64,000 nt of DNA from Tanypteryx hageni. Lineage: Eukaryota; Arthropoda; Insecta; Odonata; Petaluridae. The notes beneath the pieces are model-generated. The model ran no database searches, had not been told where the DNA came from, and saw only the letters and a list, made by a program, of their open reading frames with translations. Location: positions 130,735,547-130,799,546 of the forward strand of contig CM054116.1 in NCBI GenBank assembly GCA_028673005.1. The letters are read 5' to 3'. The translations under genes were made by a program, and so were the position numbers. This document shows, piece after piece, positions 24,141 through 35,675 of this stretch. The first letter of the stretch is position 1, and every line of letters starts with the position of its first letter.

Positions 24141-24659
24141 TTTGCAAAAGACCTGATATGGACTATTACATAACACAAAGAGTGCTCCTGCAAGTGGACA
24201 TACGCAGGATTTCTGAGGGGTACATCTGAAAGGTTATATCTACACTCGAGCCGCTTAAAGAAGTCCGATGACAGCTAGAAAGGTCGAGGGAGGAGGAGGG
24301 GGCGTTGTTGCTAAATCATAGAGTGACCACGTGAAGACAAAGGGCAATGTAAGGGGCTTCTTCCGCGATTTTTATTATTAGCAGAGTTTACCTGCCAAAC
24401 CTCTTATCCCCTAAAAACATGAGAGGACGAGTAAAAGCCTAACTCAAAACTTGTTATTATTGCTGCTTCAAGGAACCAATAAGCACGCATAATTAATATT
24501 AATTTCCACATTACCAAAAAATAATAAAGAACGCATATAAATCAATTTTAGTAGATATTTATTCTTTCAAATAATATTATCAGAATTAACATTTTAAAAA
24601 TTATTTATTATTCCAGAGGATATATTCCTTTTAGCCGTCTTGAAGCTGAGGATTCTTCT

Positions 24660-24965
24660 AACAGACAGACAGACAGACAAACGACTTTATTAGGGCGAAA
24701 TTGAGACTATGTAGTCCCTTCTTACATTTAACCCTTTCGTCATATAAGTAATTACAATATTTACAAAATAAGAGGAATTAAATACATACAGATTTTAACA
24801 AAATACAAATTAATTACAAGTTAATATATTTTTTAGTAGATAACAGAGCATTACCAAAGAATGTTAGTTTTGTGGGTCATAAAAAACTGTGTATCGTTTC
24901 TAACGGTCTTAAATGCAGAATAATAAGTTATTAAACAAACGTAACATTAAATTTAGTATATTTTT
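24660..24965 (-). mobile_element. 3' end of a LINE or SINE, (TGTC)n tail, nested in the Tc1-like element
   Basis: On the minus strand the segment ends CGCCCTAATAAAGTCG followed by a (TGTC)n tail (24661-24682). It shares TTACATTTAACCCTTTCGTCA with 9625-9770 and GTCTCAATYTCGCCC with 47700-47850. AATAAA gives a poly-A signal just before the tail. The 5' boundary is not visible. Confidence 0.65.
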
Positions 24966-25145
24966 AAAAGTTACTTTTAAAATTTAATGCCTTTTGATCG
25001 GAAGGGATAAATCTGAATCGTCTGACAAGCCGGATTCGTCGTCCGTGTTTCCCATGCCCGAGCTGCTGTCACTGTCGCTGTTCAGATCTATGATCAATTT
25101 CCACTATGCCATCGATTTTAATTGCCTCATCAATGATGGACGAAA

Positions 25146-26435
25146 CTTTACGGACGACACTTTTCCAATTCATTGGGGTCACATTTGAGAGCTTCTTGAG
25201 TCAGCTTCATCACATCGCTAATTTTGAAGGTTTTGTTGCGCTCGGGAACAAAACCTTTGACTTCCACCAAAATCATTTCAATAGCATTGAAGTGGCAGTG
25301 ATATGGTGGGATTCGCAAAACTTTGTGACCATGTACCTTTGCTATCCCGTCAATTTCATATATAGGGAAACGGGGCTGATAGAATTTGGCTAATGTTAAT
25401 AGCTCCATTTTGTTCATTCCCGGTTCCATTTCCGGGACATTTTTTCTTTTTAACCACTCAATGATATCCCCTTTCAGCCATTTGCACGTGGAAGCTTTTT
25501 TAATTCTGATGCTGTGTTAGGGGGCGTTGTCCATTATAATTGTGCTGTTACACTTGATTTTGGGCAATAGTTGGTCAATGAACCACCTCCTAAAAGTCTC
25601 ATTCGTCATCTCTTGTGGTAGTCCCCCGAATTCTTGCTTGCTTCAAAAAGATGAGTGCAGTTTGGCACAAAACCCTCCGAAGCTCCAGCATGCAATAAAA
25701 TCAATCAAGCACCCTTGCCCACAGGGGCTGTCATGGTTCCTTTTGCCGTTTCATCCGTCCAAATCACACTTTTAGAATGACCAGCATTCACGCATGTCTC
25801 ATCCAGCCATACCACATCATCTAAATTCACTTTAGATATTTCTCTAAGAAATTTTCCTCGCCATGCCACGATGTCCCCCTTTTCCATTAAAAGTTTCCTG
25901 TTTCCTGAAAACCCTTTCCACCTAAACCCAATTTTTCTCACCACAATCCGTAGACTTGTTCGCCCACCCTCGAAAAGATCTGCTTCCTTCAGGGAGTGCA
26001 AAAGTTTATTGATTGTTAGATACTCCTTTCTCTCATAATACGAATAAATATGCCTTCGAATGGCTTCCTCATTGAAGTTGTCGATGACTGCCTTCGGACA
26101 TTTTCTAGGTCTTTTTTTCCGGGTGTACTTAAGACAGCATTTGGCTCCTTCTCGCCATTGCTGTCCCCGTGTATTTCTTTTAGAATTCTCGACACCGTTT
26201 TTCTGCTGACTCCACATGCTTTTGCTGTTGTCTCCATCACTCTTGTTATAGGAATGGATGGGCAACCGCTGATTTTTTCTTCCTCAAAGTACTCATAAAT
26301 ACTCACGATAGTTTCACGAGTTTGTGAGCGCAACGTCGATCCACGACCACGTTTTTTCCCACTCATCCCGGTCCTTTTCTCCCTTGGAGGCCTCCTGACA
26401 AACTTCGAAAACATTATCTCAAAATTATGGACTAA
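25146..26435 (-). pseudogene. DDE transposase (Tc1/mariner superfamily), decayed
   Basis: The start is probably MSGKKRGRG near 26366, though the frame is open further upstream. An HTH region follows with TAKACGVSRKTVSRILKEI (about 26240-26180). After a register change near 26110 come KCPKAVIDNFNEEAIRRHIY and LSLKEADLFEGG-type blocks. The first catalytic D is in DDVVWLDETCVNAGHS (about 25800). A stop follows GKGA, with a frameshift further on. The second D is in IIMDNAP (about 25540), where the next codon is a stop in place of Y. The E is in HCHFNAIEMILVEVKGFV (about 25280). I count about 83 residues between second D and E, far more than the 34-41 usual for Tc1/mariner and close to the DD82E lineage I recall as Sailor. 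Confidence 0.75.
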
Positions 26436-27040
26436 ATCACACGCGATAACTGCGTAAACCAGACTCGGAGAGTACTTGGTATGCTCTGACACAAACTTCG
26501 CAAAGACGAAAGACGAAAACTTCCTAAAAAACCTGAAAACTTCTAACACCACACACAGAGGATGAACGGACGGAAACTCAGATAGAGACTGGAAAATGAG
26601 AGGCGACCCGACAACACTGGACGGGTTTGCAAGGGAAGGGGTTACCGTTCAGCCTCTGTCATTGGTTGAAGCTCATGGAAGCACTTCCCTCACCCCCTCA
26701 TTCACGGAGCTGTTATCGGACTTCTTTCGCCAGCTCGACTTGTATTGCAGCATTGCGTAACATTGAGCAATGGGTGCTGCATCACAATTTTCAATACTAA
26801 GTATCTACAATTCACAATTCAATTCAAATATGTTTAAAATTTTAACTAATTTAAAAATTAGTGCACTTATGTGTAGCATTATGATATATTGCGATTTTTC
26901 AGATCTTGGTAGCGACTCCTAAATATTATTCAAAACTAACCTAATTTTACCAAAATTATTTTTTTTATAATGGAACAGAGTCAAAACGTGCCCCCTCCAG
27001 TTTTCCAAAACTTAAAATTAAGGACCACCCTAATGTATAC

Positions 27041-29045
27041 CATATTTACAGGCATAATCTTCTTGAACTCATTTAGACGTAAATAATACAAAATGTTATT
27101 AATTGTATAATAATCGCTCTCCATATCTTCCTCGCAAAATAGCTTTAGCAACTCTTAATAAAGATGAAATTTTAAGAAGAAAAGCGTGACATGAGGCCTG
27201 CAGATCGAACATTCAAAAATTCAGATTTCAATCTCTGAGATAATACAATTTGAAATTAATTTCTCTCTTTATGTTTAGAGATTACAAAAGTTAGGAAGTA
27301 GATGTTTGTCTCTAGTTGCAGCTGAAGATTAAAATAGGATTGTTTTTCTTTTTTGTGTTGACATTTTCACTGTACATATTGTGTTTAAACATACAATGCC
27401 ATATGTATCTCTGATTCTATTGATCCAATAGTGTCAAATGATAATGTTATGCATATTGAAAAATATTAAACAACGACTATATTAATAATAAACAAGATAT
27501 CAATGTAACGCCTTTAAAAATATAAATAATTTTATTCTCTCTGCAAAATGTTATCTTGAGTCACCAAAAATCCGTCTGCGGGAACAATTTTCCCTGATTG
27601 CTCTAGAGGGGTACAGTTAGCAAGATAAATGTGCGGAAATGTTTAAATTTATTTTTGGGAAAGACTTTATTCCAATATTATTTTTAGTTTTCACAATGCG
27701 GATGAATAAACTAAAGCGTAGCATGCGCTCATTGATGCGCTCCGGCAGAACCGATGCGTTCGCGATATGGCTCCCAAACATTTTTGAATGGAAGTTTACC
27801 TAAAACTAATCAGCACATTTAGTGGTACCCACCACCATAAGTAAAACAATGAGAGGAGAAGAATTTAATTTTATTATTTATATTTTAAATTTCTTTAAAT
27901 ATATTATATGGTACTAGAGTAAATAACCGTCAAAATGACGAAAATGAATATATAATCGAAATAGGTTTTATTTTTTGGCTGTCTATAAGTAAAACATGCG
28001 ATATAATTTTAAAAGAAGAATAATTTCAATTTCTATAAATCATTTTAATTCCAAAGGAAACCTAACTCTGAGCTGCAAAATCTCATTCAAGTCTTTATTT
28101 TTAAGTAAACTATTTAATGTTTAAAATCAATTATTCTTTTCTAAAATTAAGAATTTATTCAAAAATATTTAAGAAATTTTATTTTCAGATCCTTTGACAA
28201 TTAAAGCCATATTCAACAGTGTAATCGATTAATTGAACAATAATCGAGTTTCAAATTTAATAGCTTCTTTGAAATAACCTCTTAATAGTCTAAATAGAGT
28301 CAAGTTAAATTACATTTGAAGGCATCGTACCAACACTTACCTTTATTTTGAAATATTCTTAAAACTTCACTTACATAAAATAATTATTGATAACATGCGC
28401 AAGAATACACATTAAATACTGTTTCAGAAGAAAAGTTTTATTTTTACATGTTAAGACAGTTTAGATTCATAGATCGTAGATAAGTTGATCTAGTTTTAAT
28501 TTTAAATTTAATTTTTACTTGTTTTCATATGGAAAATATAAATTGTAGTCGAAAACGAGATCTTTTTCGGGATTTTTGTCAATGCCTTTTTATATCTAAA
28601 TGAATCTTTCCTACCAAATTAAAATTTTTTACTCAGTCCATAAGTGTTATAAATTACGTTAAAAATGTAATGTATTATTGTACATTGATATAATCGGCCC
28701 TTTGCCCTTGGCAGTCCGTAATTCGGTTTTCGACCCTTCGGGAGTCTGGCTTTTGTCCGGGACTCATATTTTATGTAAAATATGACATAGGCTACTTAAA
28801 CGCTTACATTATATGGGCTCAAATGATTACTGAATGGAACATAACAATAGGTTATAGTCGAAGGGAGTTCCTGTTGGAGTTTGGAAAATATGATTTCTCC
28901 AAAAGAATCTAGGCTGACTGGACCATCAAGAACATTTCCACAAAATAAAGCAGGCATGAAGAGAGGTCAACGTAGAGTTCAAGAGTAAAAATAGGTAAGT
29001 TACGACTACTTGGGAAATATGAATTAGTTTTATTAGAAATATCCA
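27041..29045. other. AT-rich DNA, nothing recognised
   Basis: No supported gene or element. A GC-richer patch at about 28695-28765 is unassigned. Confidence 0.45.
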
Positions 29046-29049
29046 TATT

Positions 29050-29230
29050 TTGGCTGACGGAATGGACGAGATAGTATTGCGGTATATCTTTTCTATAATT
29101 CATTATGTTAAATTGTTTTTGCAGCCATAATCATTTCGTTTCACTTCGTTACTAAGTGAAAGTCATTTTCACAGAGGTGTCGTAAGTATTTGCAAGATAA
29201 ACATGCAGATTTCTGATTGACTACGAAAAA
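29050..29230. repeat. Dispersed repeat, copy 1 (partner at 46089-46265)
   Basis: Starts TTTGGCTGACGGAATGGACG and shares most bases with 46089-46265 over about 180 bp, including TTGTTTTTGCAGCCAT and CATTTCGTTTCACTTCGTTA. Both copies have the same orientation. No coding content or terminal repeat was found. Confidence 0.75.
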
Positions 29231-30170
29231 GTTTTTGCGGGTACCACTAGATAGTTCAATTTTCTCGTGCTCACGCAACATTTGGAAAATCGAGGGAAAT
29301 GGATTATCTAGGCGCGTAGGGATCCTCAGATGCGGTGGAGATTAAAGACAGAGTGCAATAAACCGATCATATTGTTTTGTCTCGTACCTGTGTCAGCTTA
29401 TTATGGATCCTTAAGACATAAGGGATCTTAGAATGGTTATGGAATATTGAATGTGTGGCTGTCTGTTATGACAAATGTCGATTTTCTATTTTGTTTTGGA
29501 CGTTTGGGGCTAAAATATATTAAATTTGAATGTGGTAAACCAAATTTAAAAATCATATCGCACAATTTCATGGAAACTTTTGTAATGAAAAATCAGAAAT
29601 AATTGACGGCATTTATTATCGTCGATTCTGTAATTTTTATGAATTCGATCTTTATCGACATCTAATATACATGAAATTTGTTTACCCAAACTGAATTTCA
29701 ACATAAAAGCGTGACAAAGTTAATATTTTTGATCCACTTAGTCTTTCATGGCATTTGCGGATTTTTACACATTTAAAACTAAACTGATGTTTGCTCTAAC
29801 CCATTTCATAATAAACGTAGTTGATTTTTGAAATAAATGTAAAAAGGTTTTGGGAAAGTTGGAAAAATATGTAAATCATGCAGCTATCGCCGTATATCCA
29901 CAATTGCGCTGCAAGCTTAGTTTTAGAAAACTGAAGGGGACTTTAATTTATTATAATTACAAATTTGAGCGCTCATTTTTTAAAGCCATAATTAAAAAAT
30001 ATATATATATCTAACGTTTGTAAAGTAATTTACGTAAAACAAATTACAAAAATTTGAAAATTGAGTTTATATCGGTACTCAGCTGAGTGAAACTTTTAAT
30101 TTTTTATGTTCGTTGAATAGTAAGTTGTTATCACAATGTCAACGTATTACCGAGTTAAAAACGGATTTAT
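29231..30170. other. AT-rich DNA, nothing recognised
   Basis: No supported gene or element. Confidence 0.45.
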
Positions 30171-30172
30171 TT

Positions 30173-30960
30173 TTAAGATGAAGGAGAGAAAAAGCATAAG
30201 GAACAAAAGGAAGAGAATCGCAGGAGAGAGGAAGAGATGGGCGGCAATTTTGCTGCATGGTTCGCCTGTACTATATGGCGCAAAGGGGACTTACGTCGTC
30301 TGCGACACATAAACACGAATCTCCAGGATTGGTGGGTGATGTTCCGAGAGACGGAATTAGCATGGTGTAGAAGCGGGCGCGTCCAATGAGAGAGAGATAG
30401 GCTGAGGGGCGAGGGGGTATTCAAATTGGCGCAAGAGAGAAAGGTAAGCCTAACCAGAGCAAGACGTAGGAGGGGAAAGGATAGAGAATAACCGAGGAAG
30501 GATCTAAGACAAAGCGAGCGAGTGAGTGAAGTAGAGGGGAGGGGGGATAGGAGAGGGAGATTTTGTGCGAGGGAGTTAGCGGAATGGAGATGGAGGGAGG
30601 ATAAGGAGAGAGAAAGGAGATAGGGAGGGAGAAATACCCCCTGGAAGGAGATAGCGCAGTTAATTGCGGATCCTATGTTGTGAGAATGTAAGCGATGCTG
30701 CAGCACTCGCTTGGGGGCGGGGAAGAGATTAACGGCAGAAGTAGTGGGAGGGAAGGGGGAGGGAGGAGCTGCATGCCTCTAATTAACACCCGGATGAACC
30801 CCCTTTTCTTCGTTCGGGTAGTTACACCGGGCGTCCGTGCGCCGATTCCCAAAGCGTTCTGCCTTTCCTTCCGCTCCTCGTTCCGTCTTAAGATAGTCTC
30901 CGTGCGGAATTTCCCAATTGATGGATTGATATCGTCCTAACGAAATTACGACTCTCTTTC
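30173..30960. other. GA-rich tract followed by GC-rich island
   Basis: Plus-strand purine-rich DNA (30180-30640) is followed by a CpG-containing GC-rich segment (30690-30950). Frames on both strands are compositional. The layout repeats that at 961-1515. Confidence 0.4.
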
Positions 30961-31770
30961 ACTCCTGCCACTCAACCGCGGCGATCATAATGCGAATGGG
31001 CTCATTTCTTTCCTTGATGCTGCATATACATTTATTGACAATGTATTAGTTATTTCCTTTGTCTTATATTCCTAGCATATTAAAAAAAATCAAAGCTACA
31101 ATTTTCCGCTATAGATTTACAAAATCGAACATGTAACTCTAAACGTTATTAGAGAGTAGACCTATCACTTGATTTAAACGGGAAATGCGTTCTCGAAAAT
31201 CGCAGTGTAAATCGAAACTAAAAGTTAGTATAAAATTGTGGGTTAGGTTCGTATTTATTTTAAAACAAAGCATGTTTTGTAAATTTGAGTTATAAGTATA
31301 TAAGTATTTATCTGAAATTTGAATTTGTATTTAATAATAATACAAGCATTATATAAATGTAAACTTCACACTAAATTAAAAACAAATTCATAAAATAAAT
31401 TTGAAGTCAGAAGTAATGATAGAGTAAACAGTAGAGAAAATAACAAATATCAAACTAAACAAAAGCTTCGTACAATCTGGAAAACTCAAAATTGAAGGAA
31501 TAAAAAAATTGTTTAGAATGGAAACACATTTAACTAATTTAATTAAAAAATTGAAAAACTAATTAACGAATATCGAGGGATGGTCGCGTTTTCTTGACTG
31601 TGTAAAACCGAAACCGTGTACATCGAGTACACTGTAAATCGAGAGTTCGGAGTATTTTAAAAGCTCAACACAATTAAGAAGTTATCTAACAGAATAAGAG
31701 CTCCATTGAGCACTGTTTAACGTGTACTTCCCGGCATTCCCTTCTTTCGTTGCTCTCCTTTAGCCTTCGG
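30961..31770. other. AT-rich DNA, nothing recognised
   Basis: No supported gene or element. Confidence 0.45.
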
Positions 31771-31779
31771 AAATGCTAA

Positions 31780-32790
31780 ATCCCTCTACACCCACCCTCA
31801 CTCCTCCCACGCTCTCTCCGCTCACCATCTCTCCTCGCACCTTCTCCACTCCCACCCTCTCTCCTTCACCCTCGATCCACTCACCCACTCTCCTCTCACC
31901 CTCTCTACTCTCCCTCTGTCTCTACCCACCCTCTCCCCACTCACCCTCTCTCCAACCACATTCTCTCCACCCTCTCCTCTCTCCTACCACCCTCTCCCCG
32001 CCCACCCTCTCTCCACTTACCTTCTCCCCAATCACCCTTTCTCCAACCACCCTCTCCCTTCCCACCCGCTCTTTCCAAACCTTTATCCACTTACCCTCTC
32101 TCCTCTAACCCTCTCTCCACGCACCACCTCTCCTCTCCCCTCCCACCATCACCACTCCAACCATCTCCACTACCACCCTCTCTCCACTCACCCTCTCACC
32201 ACACACCCTCTCCTCACTCACCCTCTCTCAAACCACATTCTCTCCACCCACCCTCTCCCCACTCACCCTATCCTCTCCCCCACCACCCTATCTCCGCGCA
32301 CCCTCTCTCCACTCACCCTTTCTCCACACACCCTCACTCCACTTTCCCTCTCTGAACTCACCATCTCTCCTCTCACCCTCTCCTCTCACACTCTCTTCTC
32401 CCCTCCCACCATCTTTACTCCAACCATCTCCACTCCCACCCTCTCCACTCCCACCTCTTCACTCTTACCCTCTCTCCACTCACCCTCTCTCCGCCCACCC
32501 TCTCCTTTCCCACCTGCTCTCTTCCAACCCTCTCACCACTCACTCTCTCTCCACTCACCCTCTCTCCTCTCTCTTTCTCTCCACCCACCCTCTCTCCAAT
32601 CACCCTCTCCCCTCCCACCCTCTCCCCCAACCTCTCCCCCTCTTCACTCACCCTCTTTCCACTAACCCTCTCTCCCCTCATCCTCTTTCCACTCACCTTC
32701 TCTCCACTCATCCTCTCTCCACTCACCCTCTCTCCTCCCACCCTCTCTCCACCCACTCTCTCCCCTCTCACGCTTTCCCCTTCCACGCAT
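31780..32790. repeat. CT-rich minisatellite, about 15-bp unit
   Basis: About 1 kb of imperfect tandem CACCCTCTCTCCACT-type units with 10-15-bp variants. The pyrimidine strand is the plus strand. Open frames in both directions (serine/proline/threonine-rich, and glycine/glutamate/arginine-rich) follow from the repeat and are not genes. Confidence 0.9.
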
Positions 32791-33765
32791 CCATCTCCGC
32801 TTCCTGCCTTTATCCCATTTCTTCTCTTCTCCCCTTTTATCCCCATCTTCCCACTTCCTACGTTTCGTCCTTTCTCTCTGCCTCGCACCGTGCACGCAAT
32901 GCACTCCCCCAATCTCAGAGGCATTCGCTGTAATACCATGCAAGGCGCTCGTTAATTTTAGCCCTTCTACGGCGCAAGGATTCCCATAAACCTCGTCTTC
33001 GCAGACAACGGCTGTTACTCGTAAATGCTGCAGTCGTCCGACGAGCGACGCCCTCTTTATCTTCGAGTAAACGATTTCACGAGTGCATGCCGATCTATGG
33101 ATCCAACTATTCACCAAAATTCAGAATCAGTGGTCGAAAACCTTTAATGAAAGGTGTTATAATATCCTAAGACAGTGAATGGACGGAAATGGATTAGGAA
33201 TTTGCGGCATAATCGGGAATCAAATCTTAGTCTTACACTCACAGGGAAGTTGCTATGAATACGAAGTATTCTGCGATCCTTTCGACGGCTTCCGTAGGCA
33301 TCACGGAACATAGTGATTGTGAGGCCCATCTTGATGGCACCATAAATTCACGTCTTCTCTCATGAATGAATCCGGTCCTATAAAGACGAGATTTCGGTAT
33401 AACCTAGCTGTTATTTCAACGCCTTTAAACAGTAATTAAACAGAAAACTACCAAGCTCGTATTATGGCTGAAAAAATCAAGAATTTTGCAGTGGTAATTC
33501 ACCGAAAATAATTTCTAAAAGAACAACAATTTTAGAATCTATTTTTAATGAATTTCCACTGAAGGTGGCCGCTTTGTCGTCAAAATGATGTGCATATGGA
33601 GTTTTAACGTTATTGTGGCTGTTGAAGATATCTGTGACAAGTACATTTTTAAATTGCTTGTTCTTGAACCTTTAATGTTGCAAAACAGTGAAATGGCGGA
33701 TCCTCCTGCACGGCTCATACATCTAGCATAAGTAAGACTGAATAGGTATCAATTATTGCTCCGTG
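32791..33765. other. Mixed-composition DNA, nothing recognised
   Basis: GC-richer for about 300 bp next to the minisatellite (32880-33090), then AT-rich. Frames are short and unfamiliar. Confidence 0.4.
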
Positions 33766-33769
33766 ATGT

Positions 33770-34555
33770 CTGTCCGTCCGTACGTATCTATCAGGGAAGG
33801 ATTGGCTGAACCGATTTCAACCAAATTTGGTACATAGAATATGTACATAAAATTATGACCAAAATGGTATATTTAGACTGTGCTAACTCATCAGGGGTGC
33901 CGCAATTGTAAAGTTTGCAAAGTTTAACTTTTCGGTAATTGTGAATTTGGATGGAATTGGTCCAACCGATTTCAACGAAATTTTGTAGAAAAACAAAATC
34001 ACTATGTTAAGTGTATATGTAAAAATCAGGGCTACCACAATAAAAGTAATAAAAAAATTCTGTTTACACGTATTTGTGTTGAATTGACGTAATCAATTTT
34101 AACGAAATTTAATATATGTAATGTACACATATATACAAAACCATAACAGCATATTTGGACAGGATCAGCTAAACAGTGGTGCCACATTTACAAATAAAAC
34201 TCTTTCAGTAATTAAGGATATGGAAGGAATTGGCCTGAACGGATTTCAATAAAATTTTGTATATTAGATTTGTATAACATACCACAATAAAATCAAGATG
34301 TATAAATCGGAGCTAACGATCAGGGCTACCGCAGTAAAAAGTAAAATAATTATTCTTTTACGTGTATTTCTAGAGAACTGAACGGATGGATTTTAACCAA
34401 ATATGGTATACCTATATAATCTTCATATAAATAAATAACCAAAACAGCATATTTCAATCGTGTCGACTAGACAGGGCTACCACAATATCAAGGTTAGAAT
34501 TTTTCGGTAACTATGAATTTGGAAGGTATTGGATGAACGGATTTAAAAAAAATTT
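33770..34555. repeat. Tandem array, about 145-bp unit, five to six diverged copies
   Basis: The motif ACCGATTTCAACCAAATTTGGTA or a variant recurs near 33808, 33966, 34097, 34241, 34391 and 34540. Each is followed some 50-100 bp later by a variant of CAGGGCTACCACAAT. Units have diverged considerably. The array abuts the 3' tail of the minus-strand LINE at 34556. A related single unit may lie at 6290-6400. Confidence 0.75.
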
Positions 34556-35675
34556 CGTTTGTACATCTACATCTACATATTACCATGCAAGTCACCTTGA
34601 AGGTGGATGGCAGGGGGTGCCGCTCACCAAGTTCCTAACTAATTATTATTCACTTATCTATTGTGGTCACGTATTGTCCTAGGGAAAAAGGACTCCTTAT
34701 ACCTCTCCGTCCTACTATCTATTTCGCGAATCTTGTCCTCATTATCCCTCCGTCCGATATACGTTGGTTGTCGAATAATATCCTTCATTTCATTTACGAA
34801 TATCTCCGACCTATATTTATTTAGAAGTTTAAATCTCGCCTGTAATCTACGATCTTTCAACGATGGCCAACTCAGCTCATCAATGAGTAACGTAACGCTC
34901 TGTTTTTTATCGTAATTATTTTTCACGAATCTAGCTGCTCGCCGCTGTATTTTTTCAAAATCCTTTATGTGTCCCCTCTGATATGGATCCCAAACCGCTG
35001 CTGCGTATTCCATTTGAGGTCTAACCAAGGATAAATAACAGGATTCTCTCACCTTTTCCGTGCTTTTCCTGACTATTCTACGCACGAAAGCCAACTTCTT
35101 ATTTGCCGCCCTTATCACTCGTCTTATGTGGGTGTCCCAAGACAGGTCACGATTCAAGGTTACCCCGAGGTATTTCACGGATTTCGAAACAGGAATGCTC
35201 TCACCATCTGTCGAGTAGGTAAACACGGACGATGGGCTTCTAGATTTCCAAAAGTTTAGAACGTTACTCTTTTTCTGATTGAGTTCTAGCTGCCATTCCT
35301 TGCACGAAACAGATAACGCATCCAGATCATCTTGAAGCTGACGATGGTCGCTAGGACCACTAATTACTCTATTGACTACGGTGTCGTCCGCAAAAAGCCT
35401 TATATTACTTTTTACAACTGAGCTGATGTCGTTTATATAAAGCAAGAAAAGCATAGGTCCGATCACACTACCCTGCGGCACTCCAGAGACTACATCTGCC
35501 ACACTCGAGGACTTACCATCGATGACTACTTTTTGTTTTCTATTCCAAAGGAAAGCGCAAACCCAGTTAATGACTTTAACATTAACGCCAAGATTTCCCA
35601 ATTTTAATAACAACTTACGGTGGGGAACCTTGTCAAAATCTTTTCTAAAATCAAGGAACACTGCATCGACCTGTT
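34556..35675 (-). mobile_element. 5'-truncated CR1-like LINE, copy 1
   Basis: Minus-strand insertion whose 3' UTR includes CCACCTTCAAGGTGACTTG and ends in a TGTAGATGTAGATGTAC tail (34572-34556). Short microsatellite tails in place of poly-A are usual for CR1/L2-type elements. The 5' end is truncated inside the reverse transcriptase at about 35675. A second copy of the same 3' end is at 48500-48711 plus 50252-50272. Confidence 0.88.
34654..35661 (-). CDS. Non-LTR reverse transcriptase, C-terminal two-thirds
   Basis: 335 codons without a stop or frameshift. In order: motif A region FLDFRKDFDKVPHRKLLLKL (truncated just upstream); GVPQGSVIGPMLFLLYINDI; RLFADDTV, the catalytic FADD; LNQKKSNVLNF and VKYLGVTLNRDLSW of the palm and thumb; then VWDPYQRGHIKDFEKIQRRA and LSWPSLKDRRLQARF of the C-terminal domain. 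The endonuclease and fingers are missing because of 5' truncation, so this copy cannot move alone although both active-site aspartates of motif C are intact. The enzyme family copies element RNA at the nicked target. The open frame points to a fairly recent insertion. No start codon of its own is claimed. Confidence 0.9.
   Translation of the reverse strand: MFLDFRKDFDKVPHRKLLLKLGNLGVNVKVINWVCAFLWNRKQKVVIDGKSSSVADVVSGVPQGSVIGPMLFLLYINDISSVVKSNIRLFADDTVVNRVISGPSDHRQLQDDLDALSVSCKEWQLELNQKKSNVLNFWKSRSPSSVFTYSTDGESIPVSKSVKYLGVTLNRDLSWDTHIRRVIRAANKKLAFVRRIVRKSTEKVRESCYLSLVRPQMEYAAAVWDPYQRGHIKDFEKIQRRAARFVKNNYDKKQSVTLLIDELSWPSLKDRRLQARFKLLNKYRSEIFVNEMKDIIRQPTYIGRRDNEDKIREIDSRTERYKESFFPRTIRDHNR

Larger units (their letters stand above)
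24243..26742 (-). mobile_element. Tc1/mariner-superfamily transposon, long D-to-E spacing, TA target site
   Basis: Imperfect terminal inverted repeats of about 35 bp share AAAGAAGTCCGATRACAGCT (24258-24276 region; complement 26708-26727). They extend outward through a TCGAGC block to CA next to a TA dinucleotide on each side (24241-24242 and 26743-26744), the TA target duplication of this superfamily. The element encloses a minus-strand transposase relic and a later LINE 3' end. It sits upstream of the heat-shock array of the outer transposon and must have inserted after that element. Confidence 0.78.
19664..27032 (-). mobile_element. Long-TIR DNA transposon with 8-bp target duplication, host of nested insertions
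   Basis: The ends are perfect 14-bp inverted repeats TAGGGTGGTCCTTA (19664-19677 and 27019-27032). Similarity between the two ends continues for about 150 bp, including a GGGG(G)CA block, an A-rich block and a shared GCTACCAA motif. The flanking octamer ATGTATAC is identical on both sides (19656-19663 and 27033-27040). Inside, on the minus strand, is a decayed transposase-like gene (about 23836-19896) with its own promoter. Two younger elements interrupt it: a Penelope-like element in the gene and a Tc1-like element upstream of the promoter. An 8-bp duplication suggests hAT or a relative, but the superfamily is not settled. Confidence 0.88.

Noticed and set aside
31773..33117. Long open frames on both strands (S/P/T-rich and G/E/R-rich)
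   Set aside because: Explained by the CT-rich minisatellite.
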